This document shows positions 15,910-24,574 of a stretch of 46,874 nucleotides of DNA, piece by piece. The position numbers and the translations under genes were made by a program. This DNA comes from Fodinibius sp050117475 (lineage in GTDB: Bacteria; Bacteroidota; Rhodothermia; Balneolales; Balneolaceae), in contig JASFMR010000017.1 of assembly GCA_050117475.1 (NCBI GenBank), forward strand, positions 1 through 46,874, written 5' to 3'. How positions within the stretch are numbered: the stretch's first letter is position 1; every line of letters begins with the position of its first letter. A model generated the notes under the pieces. The model was not told where the DNA came from. It did not search any database and saw nothing but the letters and a program-made list of their open reading frames with translations.

Positions 15910-17235
15910 CTAGCTGGCTTTTTTATTGTTGATCAGTTTTTGAGCCTTCTCAATTTCTTTATTCTTTATCAACGAAGTTATCCAACCGTTCAGCAATTTG
16001 TTATCCTTGGGATTATGGGCTACCAGCTCTTCATAAACGCCGCACACAAAATCGTACCAACCGTTGTCCATGAAAAGGGACAAAGATTCAAGCAAACGGG
16101 CCGACATATCGTCGTTTAGTTTATCGGGGATATAATCGCCAAAAATATCATTAAAAAACTGAATAGACTTTTCATAGTTTTCGAGCTCAATTGCATAAAT
16201 GAATAATTTCTCCAAAACCGGCAAGCTCACCGCTCTGTCATTTAGCTCATAAAACCACTCATAGTGCTGAAAAGCCCTCTCATAATCTCCTTGTTTAAAA
16301 GTAGTTTCAGCCATAAGAAAATGACATTCGCTAAGTGATAAACTGACATCCAAGTTTGAGCGTGAAGCGAATCTCAGCACCCCCAAATAATCATTTAGTG
16401 ACTGGTAGGCTTCTTCTGACCGTCCCTCTAGTTTATATACCCTGTATAAAGTCAGATAAGGAGCACGCTGGCACGAATTTATTTGCAGTGATTTTTTAGC
16501 GATCCTTGTCGCTTCGCTCAGTTTATGCTGCTCTACCAATGCATTGGCTAAACCGTTGAGAGCCGCCAGGTAATCGAACTCAAAACAAGGTTCTTTTTTT
16601 AAAAACTTCCGGAACTTATCTTCAGCGTTACTGTACTTTTGATTATTGCTTTCCAGTATACCCTGCCAAAACAGACTCATCGACTCTGACTTCTTTTGGG
16701 AAATCTCCATTTCCGCATCTGCTATTTGGAAGAGCGGACGAGATTTATGAATCGGGATGATCTCTTCTGCCAGCTTCCAGCCCGACTTTCGAAAACTTTG
16801 GTCCAGGTTGGGTACCGAAAAACCATCAAAAAGAGGCTTCTCGAAATCCGGTACCGGTAGCAAGCGGATTTGATAGTTCCGCTGTGGAACTCCTTCACCG
16901 GCACCATCTATAATGCCACGATAACAGCTATTCTCAGAAATGTTTTTAGGGAGTTTTGAAAAGGGGCAATATTCATCATTCTCCAAGATCATCAGAAAAG
17001 ATCTTTCTGCTTTCGTTACCGCTCTATTTACAGCTGCTACTTTCCCCTCTTTTGTCGAATAAGAAATCGATTCATCGGTATACACGCTGAACCAATGGTC
17101 GTCAACGTTATCTTTCACAATGGTAATAACCTGCCCAAATTCCTTTGAAAAGTTATGATAATAGGATTGTCGGCCGGCACTCATCAACTCGTCTTCCAAC
17201 ACAAATAATAATGTTGTATCTCCTCTTTTTTTCAT
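15910..17235 (-). CDS. TPR protein with possible GT2-like N-terminal domain
   Basis: A 441-residue protein, last of the flgN-flgK-flgL run, starting 12 bases after the flgL stop. Residues 1-170 are not a repeat. They contain GKVAAVNRAVTKAERSFLMI followed by ENDE (about 64-88), which resembles the segment of GT2 transferases where an Asn-Arg helix precedes the DxD metal site, but the aspartates are not a clean DxD. Residues 185-437 are TPR-like helical pairs (for example KYSNAEDKFRKFLKKEP, GRSEEAYQSLNDYLG). TPR-plus-transferase proteins are known among flagellin and adhesin glycosyltransferases, so a role in modifying FlgK/FlgL or flagellin is conceivable. It could equally be a non-enzymatic assembly scaffold. 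No signal peptide. Confidence 0.6.
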   Translation of the reverse strand: MKKRGDTTLLFVLEDELMSAGRQSYYHNFSKEFGQVITIVKDNVDDHWFSVYTDESISYSTKEGKVAAVNRAVTKAERSFLMILENDEYCPFSKLPKNISENSCYRGIIDGAGEGVPQRNYQIRLLPVPDFEKPLFDGFSVPNLDQSFRKSGWKLAEEIIPIHKSRPLFQIADAEMEISQKKSESMSLFWQGILESNNQKYSNAEDKFRKFLKKEPCFEFDYLAALNGLANALVEQHKLSEATRIAKKSLQINSCQRAPYLTLYRVYKLEGRSEEAYQSLNDYLGVLRFASRSNLDVSLSLSECHFLMAETTFKQGDYERAFQHYEWFYELNDRAVSLPVLEKLFIYAIELENYEKSIQFFNDIFGDYIPDKLNDDMSARLLESLSLFMDNGWYDFVCGVYEELVAHNPKDNKLLNGWITSLIKNKEIEKAQKLINNKKAS

Positions 17236-17247
17236 GCCAATACTCCA

Positions 17248-18141
17248 TTAAATATAATTCAGTAACGTTGTCTGCGAAATCCTGCTGTGAACAGCAAGAG
17301 CTGCTTGATACGACGCTTCCATCTTTTTAAAGTTCGTAATCACTTTCGCAAAATCAGTATCAGTCAGCCTGCTTATTTCTGCTTTTTGTTCAAGCCCCCT
17401 GGACTCCAATTGATCGTTCACAAAGCTAAGCCTGTTGGCATGACTGCCGATTCTAGAAGCGAGGCCTGTCACATGATCAATCGCCTTGTCAACATCATTC
17501 AAAGCATTTTCCACAGTATTGCGATCGTTCGCTCTTAAAGCATCTTCAACATTTTTCATTATACCGAACAAGTCTCCGGCCGGCGTATTTCTAAGTTCAT
17601 TCCCCGTTACCGTTGTCTCTACAACTGAATTTTCTGACATGCGAACTTTCAGTGCACTATTGGTGCTATTATCCGCAACGTCCCCGGCTGCTGTATTATC
17701 TTTCCAAAAAGGGGCGCTTGCTGTATTCGTCCCACCAAACATATAGGTATCTCCAAATCGACTATTCCCAAGGTCCAATATTTTATCCTTCAGGTTGGCC
17801 ACTTTCTCAGCCAGCACTTTACGATCACTAGCAGATAAGGAGTCGGTGGCCCCGTTTACAGTCGTACTTTTAAAATCTATAAGAATATCAATCATCCCAT
17901 CAAGAGCATCTTGAGTAGTCCTAGCTTGACTGAGCCCTGTCTTAATGTTGCTTTGATACTGCGTTTTTTTTCGCAAGGATTCCTTTAACTGCCTGCTTGT
18001 GCCAAATGCTACGTTGTCATCCGCCGGCTTAACGACTCGTTTCCCTGTCGAAAGCTGCTCCTGAAATTTAGCCAGAGCCTCCCTGTTACTTTCTAACTTT
18101 TCCTGTAACCCATTGAAGGTTAAAAGTTGTGTAATACGCAT
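17248..18141 (-). CDS. flgL: Hook-filament junction protein FlgL (HAP3)
   Basis: FlgL forms the second junction layer between hook and filament. The 297-residue protein has the flagellin-like N-terminal helix MRITQLLTFNGLQEKLESNREAL and STGKRVVKPADD, the D1 region, and the C-terminal helix (SRLTDTDFAKVITNFKKMEASYQAAL) ending near QTTLLNYI. This is normal FlgL length. It follows flgK by 12 bases and precedes the TPR/GT-like gene by the same distance, so the three form one transcription unit. The nearest visible promoter for this segment is the sigma-28 site inside flgJ. Confidence 0.95.
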   Translation of the reverse strand: MRITQLLTFNGLQEKLESNREALAKFQEQLSTGKRVVKPADDNVAFGTSRQLKESLRKKTQYQSNIKTGLSQARTTQDALDGMIDILIDFKSTTVNGATDSLSASDRKVLAEKVANLKDKILDLGNSRFGDTYMFGGTNTASAPFWKDNTAAGDVADNSTNSALKVRMSENSVVETTVTGNELRNTPAGDLFGIMKNVEDALRANDRNTVENALNDVDKAIDHVTGLASRIGSHANRLSFVNDQLESRGLEQKAEISRLTDTDFAKVITNFKKMEASYQAALAVHSRISQTTLLNYI

Positions 18142-18153
18142 AGTTCGTTAGAT

Positions 18154-19509
18154 TTAAATGATTCCAAGCAAAGTATCATACATTCGCTGCCCTACATTCA
18201 GCACTTTGGCCGAGGCCTGGTATGCATTTTGATACTTGATCAAATTGCTGAGTTCTTCATCTACATTAACTCCCGATTGGCTTTGCTGCTGATTTACGAG
18301 CAACTGTTTGGCCGACTCTTTGGAATTAATATTTTGCTCAAGCCGGTTAAGCTTAAGTCCCGGACTGCTCAACATTTCAATGATATTATTATTCAACGTT
18401 TTCCCGTCTAGAATTGAAAGATTGCGTAAATCACCAATCAACAATGCATTATCATTATTGCCGGATTCTCCCGGTACCGATGAAGCAGCAATATGGTCGG
18501 GATTAGATACAATATCCGAATTCAGAGAAATGGATTCAGCAGTCGTATTTGAGGGATTGAAAAAATTTCGCTGGACCGAATCACTAAGTCCGTATCCGTT
18601 GGAATGAATTGCATTCACCTGGCTGACCACGGAGCCGGCAATCTTGTCCAATTTTTGGCTCATCTCAGGGATTCCTTCTTCATACATGTAGATGTCAGCC
18701 GCTAACGCCCCTTTGCCGGGATCAAGCAATTTGCCGTTATCCAGTCGGAGCCGAAATACATTATTTGTAGGATCCGTTTCTGCTTTAATTTTGGATACCT
18801 TTTGGTCATTTAATACGACAATACCTCCGATCCTGGCTTCTACCGTGCCATCGTTATTGTAATTCGTATCTACCGTAACAAGATTAGATAATTTTTTCAG
18901 GAGCTCTGTTTGCTGGTCTTTGCTGCCCAAATCCGAGTGGCCGGTAGCTTCGGCACGAGCAATATCAGAATTCACATCTGCAAGATTAGTAAGCAACGTA
19001 TTTACCCGGTCTACACGGGTCTGGGCGGAATCAAAGACGCGGTCTTTAATATCTTTTAAATCCCCGGCCGTGTTTTGAAACATAGAGGTCAAAGATTGGG
19101 CTTTGGAAACCACCACGTCACGAAGATTGCTATCCTGTGGATTATTGGAGAGTTCGGAAAATGCGTTAAAAAAATCACTCATTGCAACATCTAGGTCGTT
19201 GCCCGAATCACTTACCATTACAGCCTGTATTTGTTGATAAATGCGGGAACGTTCATTCAGGTCTCCCAGCTCGTGATCTTTAAGCATTATTTGCTTATCG
19301 GTTAGATCATTTCGTAACCGCTGAACCTGCTCTACCGAGACACCCCGTCCCAGTGTAAAACCATTTTTCCGGAGAATCTCGGCCGAAAGCTCTGTTCTTT
19401 CGCGCGTATAGCCCGGTGTATTCGCATTAGCAATATTGTTTGAAGCAGTCCTCATTGACTGTTGAGCAGCGAAAAGACCACTTTTTGATATCTCAAAAAT
19501 ATTACTCAT
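18154..19509 (-). CDS. flgK: Hook-filament junction protein FlgK (HAP1)
   Basis: FlgK is the first junction protein added to the finished hook. The 451-residue protein has the diagnostic N-terminus MSNIFEISKSGLFAAQQSMRTASNNIANANTPGYTRE shared by rod-hook proteins, a long middle typical of HAP1, and the C-terminal D0 helix (VDEELSNLIKYQNAYQASAKVLNVGQRMYDTLL). It is slightly shorter than the enteric protein (about 550), with a reduced D3 region. It starts 3 bases after the flgN stop, so its dedicated chaperone is made from the same message. Confidence 0.96.
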   Translation of the reverse strand: MSNIFEISKSGLFAAQQSMRTASNNIANANTPGYTRERTELSAEILRKNGFTLGRGVSVEQVQRLRNDLTDKQIMLKDHELGDLNERSRIYQQIQAVMVSDSGNDLDVAMSDFFNAFSELSNNPQDSNLRDVVVSKAQSLTSMFQNTAGDLKDIKDRVFDSAQTRVDRVNTLLTNLADVNSDIARAEATGHSDLGSKDQQTELLKKLSNLVTVDTNYNNDGTVEARIGGIVVLNDQKVSKIKAETDPTNNVFRLRLDNGKLLDPGKGALAADIYMYEEGIPEMSQKLDKIAGSVVSQVNAIHSNGYGLSDSVQRNFFNPSNTTAESISLNSDIVSNPDHIAASSVPGESGNNDNALLIGDLRNLSILDGKTLNNNIIEMLSSPGLKLNRLEQNINSKESAKQLLVNQQQSQSGVNVDEELSNLIKYQNAYQASAKVLNVGQRMYDTLLGII

Positions 19510-19512
19510 AAC

Positions 19513-20031
19513 CTATGCTTTTTGATTAATAGCCACACTACCGAAAGTGCGCTTGTTCATTTTACCGTCGGCGCTGTATGATTCAGCAGCATTATCACCG
19601 AGCTGGCAAATCTCTTCAAATGTTTTCACATTATGCTCTCTTGCAAAATGAAGCAGATCCATAAGCTGTTCACGTAACTTCTGGGTCTTTTCTACCTGCT
19701 CATGCAATTCATTGCGTAATCGATTCAATTCTTTTGACGGTTGCTCCAACTTCTCCATCAATAGAGTCAGCGAATGTTGATTCTCCTCAGGACAGAAATC
19801 CTGAAATATCCCTTCCAACTGTTCCTTAAATTTTTCTTCCAGGCCTTGAAGCGACTCATACTTGGCAAGCTGTTCTTCTACCAGCGAATCAAGCCATACC
19901 AAGTCACTATAAATGACGGCTTGCATCTGATCATTGATTAAATCGGAGGCTTTTTGATACTCTGAAATCAGATCGGCCAGACTTGATTTCAACTCGTCGA
20001 TATGCTTATTCCTATTTCCTTTAGATTTCAT
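19513..20031 (-). CDS. flgN: FlgN-type export chaperone
   Basis: FlgN escorts FlgK and FlgL to the export gate. The 172-residue product is a long helical coiled-coil protein (LADLISEYQKASDLINDQMQAVIYSDLVWLDSLVEEQLAKYESLQGLEEKF), the normal pattern of FlgN proteins, and its gene sits directly before flgK as in many flagellar operons. The C-terminal 40 residues are less conserved and end in KMNKRTFGSVAINQKA. The start overlaps the flgJ stop by 4 bases (ATGA), so translation is coupled. A sigma-28 promoter about 180 bases upstream, inside flgJ, would allow late expression of flgN-flgK-flgL independently of the rod genes. Confidence 0.85.
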   Translation of the reverse strand: MKSKGNRNKHIDELKSSLADLISEYQKASDLINDQMQAVIYSDLVWLDSLVEEQLAKYESLQGLEEKFKEQLEGIFQDFCPEENQHSLTLLMEKLEQPSKELNRLRNELHEQVEKTQKLREQLMDLLHFAREHNVKTFEEICQLGDNAAESYSADGKMNKRTFGSVAINQKA

Positions 20032-20369
20032 TGTTTAAACTTTGACTCGGTGATTGATTCTGAATTAACTGAAGAAAGTAATCCTGATTTTTGATCCCAA
20101 TACTTAGAAATCATATCAGCCATCCCCAGTTTCTTTTCTGCCGCCAATGCTCCTGCCAGAGTATCAATGACATGCTGTCGATAAATACCGCTTCCGGCTG
20201 TCATCAGGCTTTTATTATCGTCCTGCCTGAATAAACCTTTAGTCATTTCTCCGACCAGTTGCCTGGCAAACAATTGCTCGAACTCCATCGCAACTTCCTC
20301 TTTCCTGTCTCGACTCTTGGGATCTGGAAGTAACGCCGGTGCGTTTGTTTTTACATCCTTTATGTTCAT
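20028..20369 (-). CDS. flgJ: Rod-binding protein (FlgJ N-terminal type, no muramidase)
   Basis: A 113-residue protein with only the rod-cap half of FlgJ: EFEQLFARQLVGEMTKGLF, then SGIYRQHVIDTLAGALA and LGMADMISKYW match the FlgJ_N family. The C-terminal glucosaminidase domain of enteric FlgJ is missing, so a separate peptidoglycan hydrolase must open the wall for the rod; none is encoded in this window. Single-domain FlgJ proteins are common outside gamma- and betaproteobacteria. The gene follows flgI by 8 bases and overlaps flgN by 4. Confidence 0.92.
   Translation of the reverse strand: MNIKDVKTNAPALLPDPKSRDRKEEVAMEFEQLFARQLVGEMTKGLFRQDDNKSLMTAGSGIYRQHVIDTLAGALAAEKKLGMADMISKYWDQKSGLLSSVNSESITESKFKQ
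20215..20241 (-). promoter_or_regulatory. Sigma-28 promoter inside flgJ, directed at flgN-flgK-flgL
   Basis: Read on the minus strand: TAAAGGTT (20241-20234), 11 bases, GACGATAA (20222-20215). This matches 7/8 bases of TAAAGTTT and 7/8 of GCCGATAA with exact spacing, the best FliA site in the window. It lies in the flgJ coding region, about 184 bases before flgN. Confidence 0.72.
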
Positions 20370-20377
20370 AAAAATTC

Positions 20378-21631
20378 CTACATCACAATGAGTTTTCCTT
20401 TTAGTGCGCCGGCTTTATCGATAGCCTGGAAAATGGAAATAATATCCCGCGGTGAAAGTCCCAGGTTGGTAAGCGATGCTGATAGTTCTGTAACCCGGGT
20501 ATCCGGTTGTATCACCAGGTTTTGAGCCTGTTCCTCCGATATCCCCGCATCAGACACTGCTCCCTGAACCGTCTGGCCGTTACTAAAAGGAGGAGGTTGC
20601 GATACAAAGGGAGTCAGCTGTGTTTGTATCTGGATATTACCGTGGGAAATTAAAACTTCGCCAATCACCACATCGCCACCGGCCACAATAGTACCGGTTC
20701 GCTCGTTAATCACTACCCGGGCCGGACTATCGACCTGTATCTCCTGATCAAGAACGGTACTCGTAAAAAAGTTAAGATCTCCCGTATCTTCAAAACCATC
20801 GGGCCAATTAACTTTTACATACCCTGCATTGGAAACCGAAGCAATTTCATCATCAAATTTCTTATTAATCGCCTTTACTATGCGTGTGGCATTCGTATAG
20901 CTGGGATTCTCCAAAATCAAACCCAAAGGCTTATCGCGTGATGGCTTGTAAACCTTGTTTTTTACGACTGAACCACCACCCGGGATAGTAGCTGTTAGCG
21001 ATTGGTTCCTGGAAATACGAGCCCCCGGAATTCCTGCATTCACCCCTCCCACTACCAGCGGTCCCTGGGCAAATACATAAACCTGATTAGTCTGTGGATT
21101 TATCAGTGGCGTCTGTAACAAAACCCCTCCTTGCAAACTGCGGGCGTCCCCAAGTGATGACACCGTGACATCGATTTCACTGCCCGGAGAGTGGTAGGGG
21201 CTTATCTTGGCCGTGACCATGACGGCAGCTACGTTACGAGTCCGTAACCGTTTGGGGTCTACATTAATTCCAAACTTGTCCAACATACTGGCGATAGATT
21301 GTACAGTAAAGGCGGCACCTCGACTACCCATAGACCGATCCCCCGTTCGATCCAACCCTGAAACCAGTCCGTAGCCAATAAGTTCGGTTTTTTGGGCATT
21401 GTTGATCTCAACCAAGTCCCCTATACGGGTTTGAGCCCGAGAAGGCAGGGCTGCAGTGAAATCCAATACCAGGACCAGCAGCAAGAATGTGATCAGTCTT
21501 TTTTTTCCTGTCGCTTCTTTAGATAACAACAGCCGCAGGTGATATCCTCGTGGATATGCAAAAAAGCGACGGACGGTTCCCGCTAGAAGGAAAGACCGCT
21601 TTTTCCAATATATTGTTTCAGCTCGTTTCAA
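20378..21631 (-). CDS. flgI: Flagellar P-ring protein FlgI
   Basis: FlgI builds the periplasmic P ring around the rod. The mature region is unmistakable: RIGDLVEINNAQKTELIGYGLVSGLDRTGD, NVAAVMVTAKISPYHSPG, VVINERTGTIVAGGDV, and ISIFQAIDKAGALKGKLIVM at the end. The signal peptide is KKRLITFLLLVLVLDFTAALPSRAQ. It is preceded by about 42 extra residues if the TTG at 21631 is used (AGGA lies 10 bases upstream), so the true start may be a later TTG or CTG near residue 34-36. The gene follows flgH by 17 bases. FlgA, its assembly chaperone, is encoded two genes upstream. Confidence 0.94.
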   Translation of the reverse strand: MKRAETIYWKKRSFLLAGTVRRFFAYPRGYHLRLLLSKEATGKKRLITFLLLVLVLDFTAALPSRAQTRIGDLVEINNAQKTELIGYGLVSGLDRTGDRSMGSRGAAFTVQSIASMLDKFGINVDPKRLRTRNVAAVMVTAKISPYHSPGSEIDVTVSSLGDARSLQGGVLLQTPLINPQTNQVYVFAQGPLVVGGVNAGIPGARISRNQSLTATIPGGGSVVKNKVYKPSRDKPLGLILENPSYTNATRIVKAINKKFDDEIASVSNAGYVKVNWPDGFEDTGDLNFFTSTVLDQEIQVDSPARVVINERTGTIVAGGDVVIGEVLISHGNIQIQTQLTPFVSQPPPFSNGQTVQGAVSDAGISEEQAQNLVIQPDTRVTELSASLTNLGLSPRDIISIFQAIDKAGALKGKLIVM

Positions 21632-21648
21632 TGCTTATTGGTCCTATT

Positions 21649-22254
21649 CTATTTTGACATTATTACGGCTACTCCGGTGGCAACGCCCACCAAACCCCAA
21701 ATAAGCTTTCGCCCAATGCCGGTTTTGTGTCGCGTTTCTTTGATACCGCCCTTCTTCAGGTAGGTTATTCTTGCATCAGCTATGCGATATGACATTACCC
21801 GGTTCGCATCATCCACATCAGAAGGACGAACAAGCCCATCAATTTCCATTTGGTGCAATTCCCCGTTAATCTCGGTGGTGCGTTTACCGGACACAATCAA
21901 ATTGCCTGCCACAGTTACCGAATCAACCCGAACACTGAGTGTACCCTGCAATAGTTGATGTTGGTTAGCGGTAATACGCTCGTCAGAATTGTAATCGACG
22001 GTAGCATCGGCCCCGAAAACGGGTTCAAAAGGAAGGAAATTACCGCTTATCCCACTTTCTGCGCTACCTGCTGTATTTGATTTTGTACTGGCGTCGGTGC
22101 TGGAAGACCCAGAAATATTTTCGGTTAAAATCACTGTTATGACATCTCCCGGTCGATGCGCCTTTATATCCGAATACAATGAACCCTGACTAAACGCTGG
22201 AGAAGCTATTCCAAACAGAAGTAACAGCGCCATTATCATATTCCCATTTTTCAT
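21649..22254 (-). CDS. flgH: Flagellar L-ring protein FlgH
   Basis: FlgH forms the outer-membrane L ring. Diagnostic stretches are SLYSDIKAHRPGDVITVILTENISGSSS and GNLIVSGKRTTEINGE. The start is set at 22254: the ATG overlaps the flgA stop (ATGA) and is preceded by GGGAAAAG, while the TTG five codons upstream has no such site. The product is 201 residues. The signal sequence (MKNGNMIMALLLLFGIASPAFSQ) looks like an ordinary type-I signal: there is no cysteine near its end, so the lipobox that anchors FlgH in enterics is missing. Ring attachment must therefore work without lipidation or through another factor. Confidence 0.94.
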   Translation of the reverse strand: MKNGNMIMALLLLFGIASPAFSQGSLYSDIKAHRPGDVITVILTENISGSSSTDASTKSNTAGSAESGISGNFLPFEPVFGADATVDYNSDERITANQHQLLQGTLSVRVDSVTVAGNLIVSGKRTTEINGELHQMEIDGLVRPSDVDDANRVMSYRIADARITYLKKGGIKETRHKTGIGRKLIWGLVGVATGVAVIMSK

Positions 22255-22955
22255 AATGTCTTTTCCCAAATTATTTTCGACGGCGTTAATACTTTCCCGA
22301 TATATGTTTTTCCTGTTTCTCTGCTATACAATCGAATATCCTCTCCTTTCGCCTTGGACTGCCGGGCTGTACAATCAATTGCTATTTCTATTCCTCCTTG
22401 ACTATAGACCAGTCGAACCTGATCCCCGGCTTTGACAATGGGCTCTTTCTGCAAATCAGATTCTAGAATCATACTTCCTTCGGGAATCATCCTTGAAACA
22501 GCCTTTCCAGCAATTTCCGACTTCGAGACAACCGGCAGTGTATGCATTCTAGTAATATCCTTTGTTTGCCAGCTTAGATCGGTTTCATTGATAGTTTGGT
22601 TCCTTGCTATACGCCGATTAGTAACAAGGACCTTTAGATTCACCCGGATAAAGAGCTGGATTCTTTCCTGGCTTTGGCTTCCATCCCGAATAAAGAAAAC
22701 CGTTGCTGTTTGATACCCTCTCGGAAGTCCTGTTTCGGTAAATTGGAGCCCCCGTATTTTGGTGGAATCTAATTGGGCTATCTTAGCAGGCATCCATTTA
22801 CTCTCTACGACGACATCACAGGTAGGGCAAAAAGAGAGGACCTGCTGAACTGCAAGCCCCCTGATTTTTTGTTTTGCTGCACTCTGTGCACGTCCCTCCT
22901 GAATGGACAACAAAGTACAAAACAAGGTTAGTATGAGTGTTTCCTTCAAAAGCAT
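22251..22955 (-). CDS. flgA: P-ring assembly chaperone FlgA (SAF domain)
   Basis: FlgA is a periplasmic chaperone for FlgI. The 234-residue protein has a signal peptide (MLLKETLILTLFCTLLSIQEGRAQ) and a C-terminal SAF/FlgA module: VTNRRIARNQTINETDLSWQ, then AGKAVSRMIPEGSMILESDL and VKAGDQVRLVYSQGGIEI, the usual order of motifs in this family. Length matches other FlgA proteins. It starts 7 bases after the flgG stop and overlaps flgH by 4 bases, placing P-ring chaperone, L ring and P ring in one coupled set. Confidence 0.92.
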   Translation of the reverse strand: MLLKETLILTLFCTLLSIQEGRAQSAAKQKIRGLAVQQVLSFCPTCDVVVESKWMPAKIAQLDSTKIRGLQFTETGLPRGYQTATVFFIRDGSQSQERIQLFIRVNLKVLVTNRRIARNQTINETDLSWQTKDITRMHTLPVVSKSEIAGKAVSRMIPEGSMILESDLQKEPIVKAGDQVRLVYSQGGIEIAIDCTARQSKAKGEDIRLYSRETGKTYIGKVLTPSKIIWEKTL

Positions 22956-22962
22956 TATTACA

Positions 22963-23760
22963 TTATCGTTTGATGGAATTTGTCATGGCCATCATGTCTT
23001 CGGCCGTTTGTACCATCTTTGAGTTGGTCTCATAAGCCCGCTGGGCTTGGATCAGGTTCACCATTTCTGTAACTACATCTACATTCGACTGCTCTAGGAA
23101 CCCCTGTTGCAAACCGCCAAAACCATCCTGTGCCGGATTGCCGAAAAAAGGCATACCCGAGGTTTCTGTCTTGGCAAAAAGATTGTCGCCCAGCGCTTCA
23201 AGTCCACCGGGATTCACGAATTTCGCCAACTCCAGCTGCCCCAACTCTATGGTACCCCGATCACCGTCCAGCTTTGCCGAGACGATACCATCTTTTGAGA
23301 TTTTAATGCCCACAGCATCTTGTGGAATCTCAATTTGATCTGCCAGGGGCAGTCCGGACTGGGTCACCAAGCGCCCCCCGGCATCCATTGAAAAATTACC
23401 GTCACGAGTATAAGAAATAGACCCGTCAGGCATTTCGACCTGGAAAAATCCATCGCCATTGATCGCCACATCCAACGAACTCCCCGTTTCTTCCAGCGAA
23501 CCTTGGGAAAAATTCCTCACCGTAGCAACCGGTTTGGAACCGTGTCCCATCTGGAGTATTGAGCCGGCAGTACCTCCATTCCCGGCTTCCCCCCGCTTGG
23601 AAGCGGCAATATTTTGATAAAAAAGATCCTGAAAAGCGATCTTGCTGCGTTTAAATCCCGTGGTGTTTACATTTGCCAAGTTATTAGCAATGTTATCCAC
23701 TGTTTTCTGCTGGGCGCTCATTCCGAGTGCCGCCGTACTTAAAGCATTTCCACCTGGCAT
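22963..23760 (-). CDS. flgG: Distal rod protein FlgG
   Basis: FlgG makes the distal rod that crosses the periplasm. The 265-residue protein shows the rod/hook N-terminal motif (MSAQQKTVDNIANNLANVNTTGFKRSKIAFQD), the central SLDVAINGDGFFQVEMPDGS, and the C-terminal VDVVTEMVNLIQAQRAYETNSKMVQTAEDM, all diagnostic of FlgG and close to its usual length of about 260. It follows flgF by 23 bases. flgB and flgC, the proximal rod genes, are not nearby; they are probably beyond the right edge of the window. Confidence 0.97.
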   Translation of the reverse strand: MPGGNALSTAALGMSAQQKTVDNIANNLANVNTTGFKRSKIAFQDLFYQNIAASKRGEAGNGGTAGSILQMGHGSKPVATVRNFSQGSLEETGSSLDVAINGDGFFQVEMPDGSISYTRDGNFSMDAGGRLVTQSGLPLADQIEIPQDAVGIKISKDGIVSAKLDGDRGTIELGQLELAKFVNPGGLEALGDNLFAKTETSGMPFFGNPAQDGFGGLQQGFLEQSNVDVVTEMVNLIQAQRAYETNSKMVQTAEDMMAMTNSIKR

Positions 23761-23783
23761 ATTTATACCTTATTTATTTTGAA

Positions 23784-24524
23784 TTAAAACTTTCCGAGCC
23801 GGTTTGTTGCTTGCGACAACATTTCATCTGTTGTGCGCATAGCGCGTTGTTGCGATTCGAACATTCGCATATTTTTTGTCATACTGACCATCTCCGTCAA
23901 AGGATTCACATTTCCCGACTCATAATATCCCTGCATAATCTGGCTGGAATTACCAGCATTAACGACTGCATCCGGCGAAACCGCCAAATAAGAGTTGCCC
24001 CTCCTTTGCAACTTTTGCATGTCGTCCACCTGCACTATGTTCAACCTACCCACTTCTTTACCTTCAATTATAATGGTGCCATTCTTGGCTACATCTATAT
24101 TAGTATCAGAACTTAATGCCCCTGATTTTACTAACTGGGGAAGGCGAATCGGACCAGCTTCGCCCTGCACCCTAGCCCCGTTTTTATCTACCAGGTAACC
24201 TTCGGCATTCAATTTGAAACGGCCGTTTCTAGTAAGCAACTGTTGGCCATCCCGACTTTCAACCTGGAAAAAGCCATTGCCTTCTATAGCAAAATCAAAA
24301 GGGTTATCAGTTGACTCAAAAGATCCCTGCTGCATGCTCAAAGTCTGCTGGGGTTCGACACTCGAAACTGACTGGCCATTCAGCCTATCAGTAAAGGCAC
24401 GGTAAAAAAGTTTATCTGCTTTATATCCGGGCGTATTGATATTGGCAAGATTATTGGCAGTCACTTCTTGCGCCCGCATAAACATCTGCAAAGCCTGCAT
24501 TTGCTGTCGAAGTCGGTCAATCAT
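23784..24524 (-). CDS. flgF: Proximal rod protein FlgF
   Basis: First gene of the rod/ring operon. The 246-residue product has the rod-protein N-terminus (LQMFMRAQEVTANNLANINTPGYKADKLFYRAF), FDFAIEGNGFFQVES in the middle, and the C-terminal VNPLTEMVSMTKNMRMFESQQRAMRTTDEML. The variants from FlgG (NPLTEMV rather than NVVTEMV, and a later position of the GFFQVE block) and the position before flgG identify FlgF. A sigma-54-like promoter lies about 35 bases upstream. Confidence 0.93.
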   Translation of the reverse strand: MIDRLRQQMQALQMFMRAQEVTANNLANINTPGYKADKLFYRAFTDRLNGQSVSSVEPQQTLSMQQGSFESTDNPFDFAIEGNGFFQVESRDGQQLLTRNGRFKLNAEGYLVDKNGARVQGEAGPIRLPQLVKSGALSSDTNIDVAKNGTIIIEGKEVGRLNIVQVDDMQKLQRRGNSYLAVSPDAVVNAGNSSQIMQGYYESGNVNPLTEMVSMTKNMRMFESQQRAMRTTDEMLSQATNRLGKF

Positions 24525-24558
24525 ATACCTATAATTTTTCTTAATTCACTTAGAAAAG

Positions 24559-24574
24559 TTCAAAAGCCATGCCA
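24559..24574 (-). promoter_or_regulatory. Sigma-54-like promoter of the flgF operon (tentative)
   Basis: On the minus strand: TGGCAT (24574-24569), five bases, TTGAA (24563-24559). This is 8/10 of the -24/-12 consensus with exact spacing, but the key C of the -12 GC is replaced by A. An overlapping alternative with GG and GC at correct spacing (GGGAAATGGCATGGC) has a weaker surround. The start codon is about 35 bases downstream. Confidence 0.4.
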
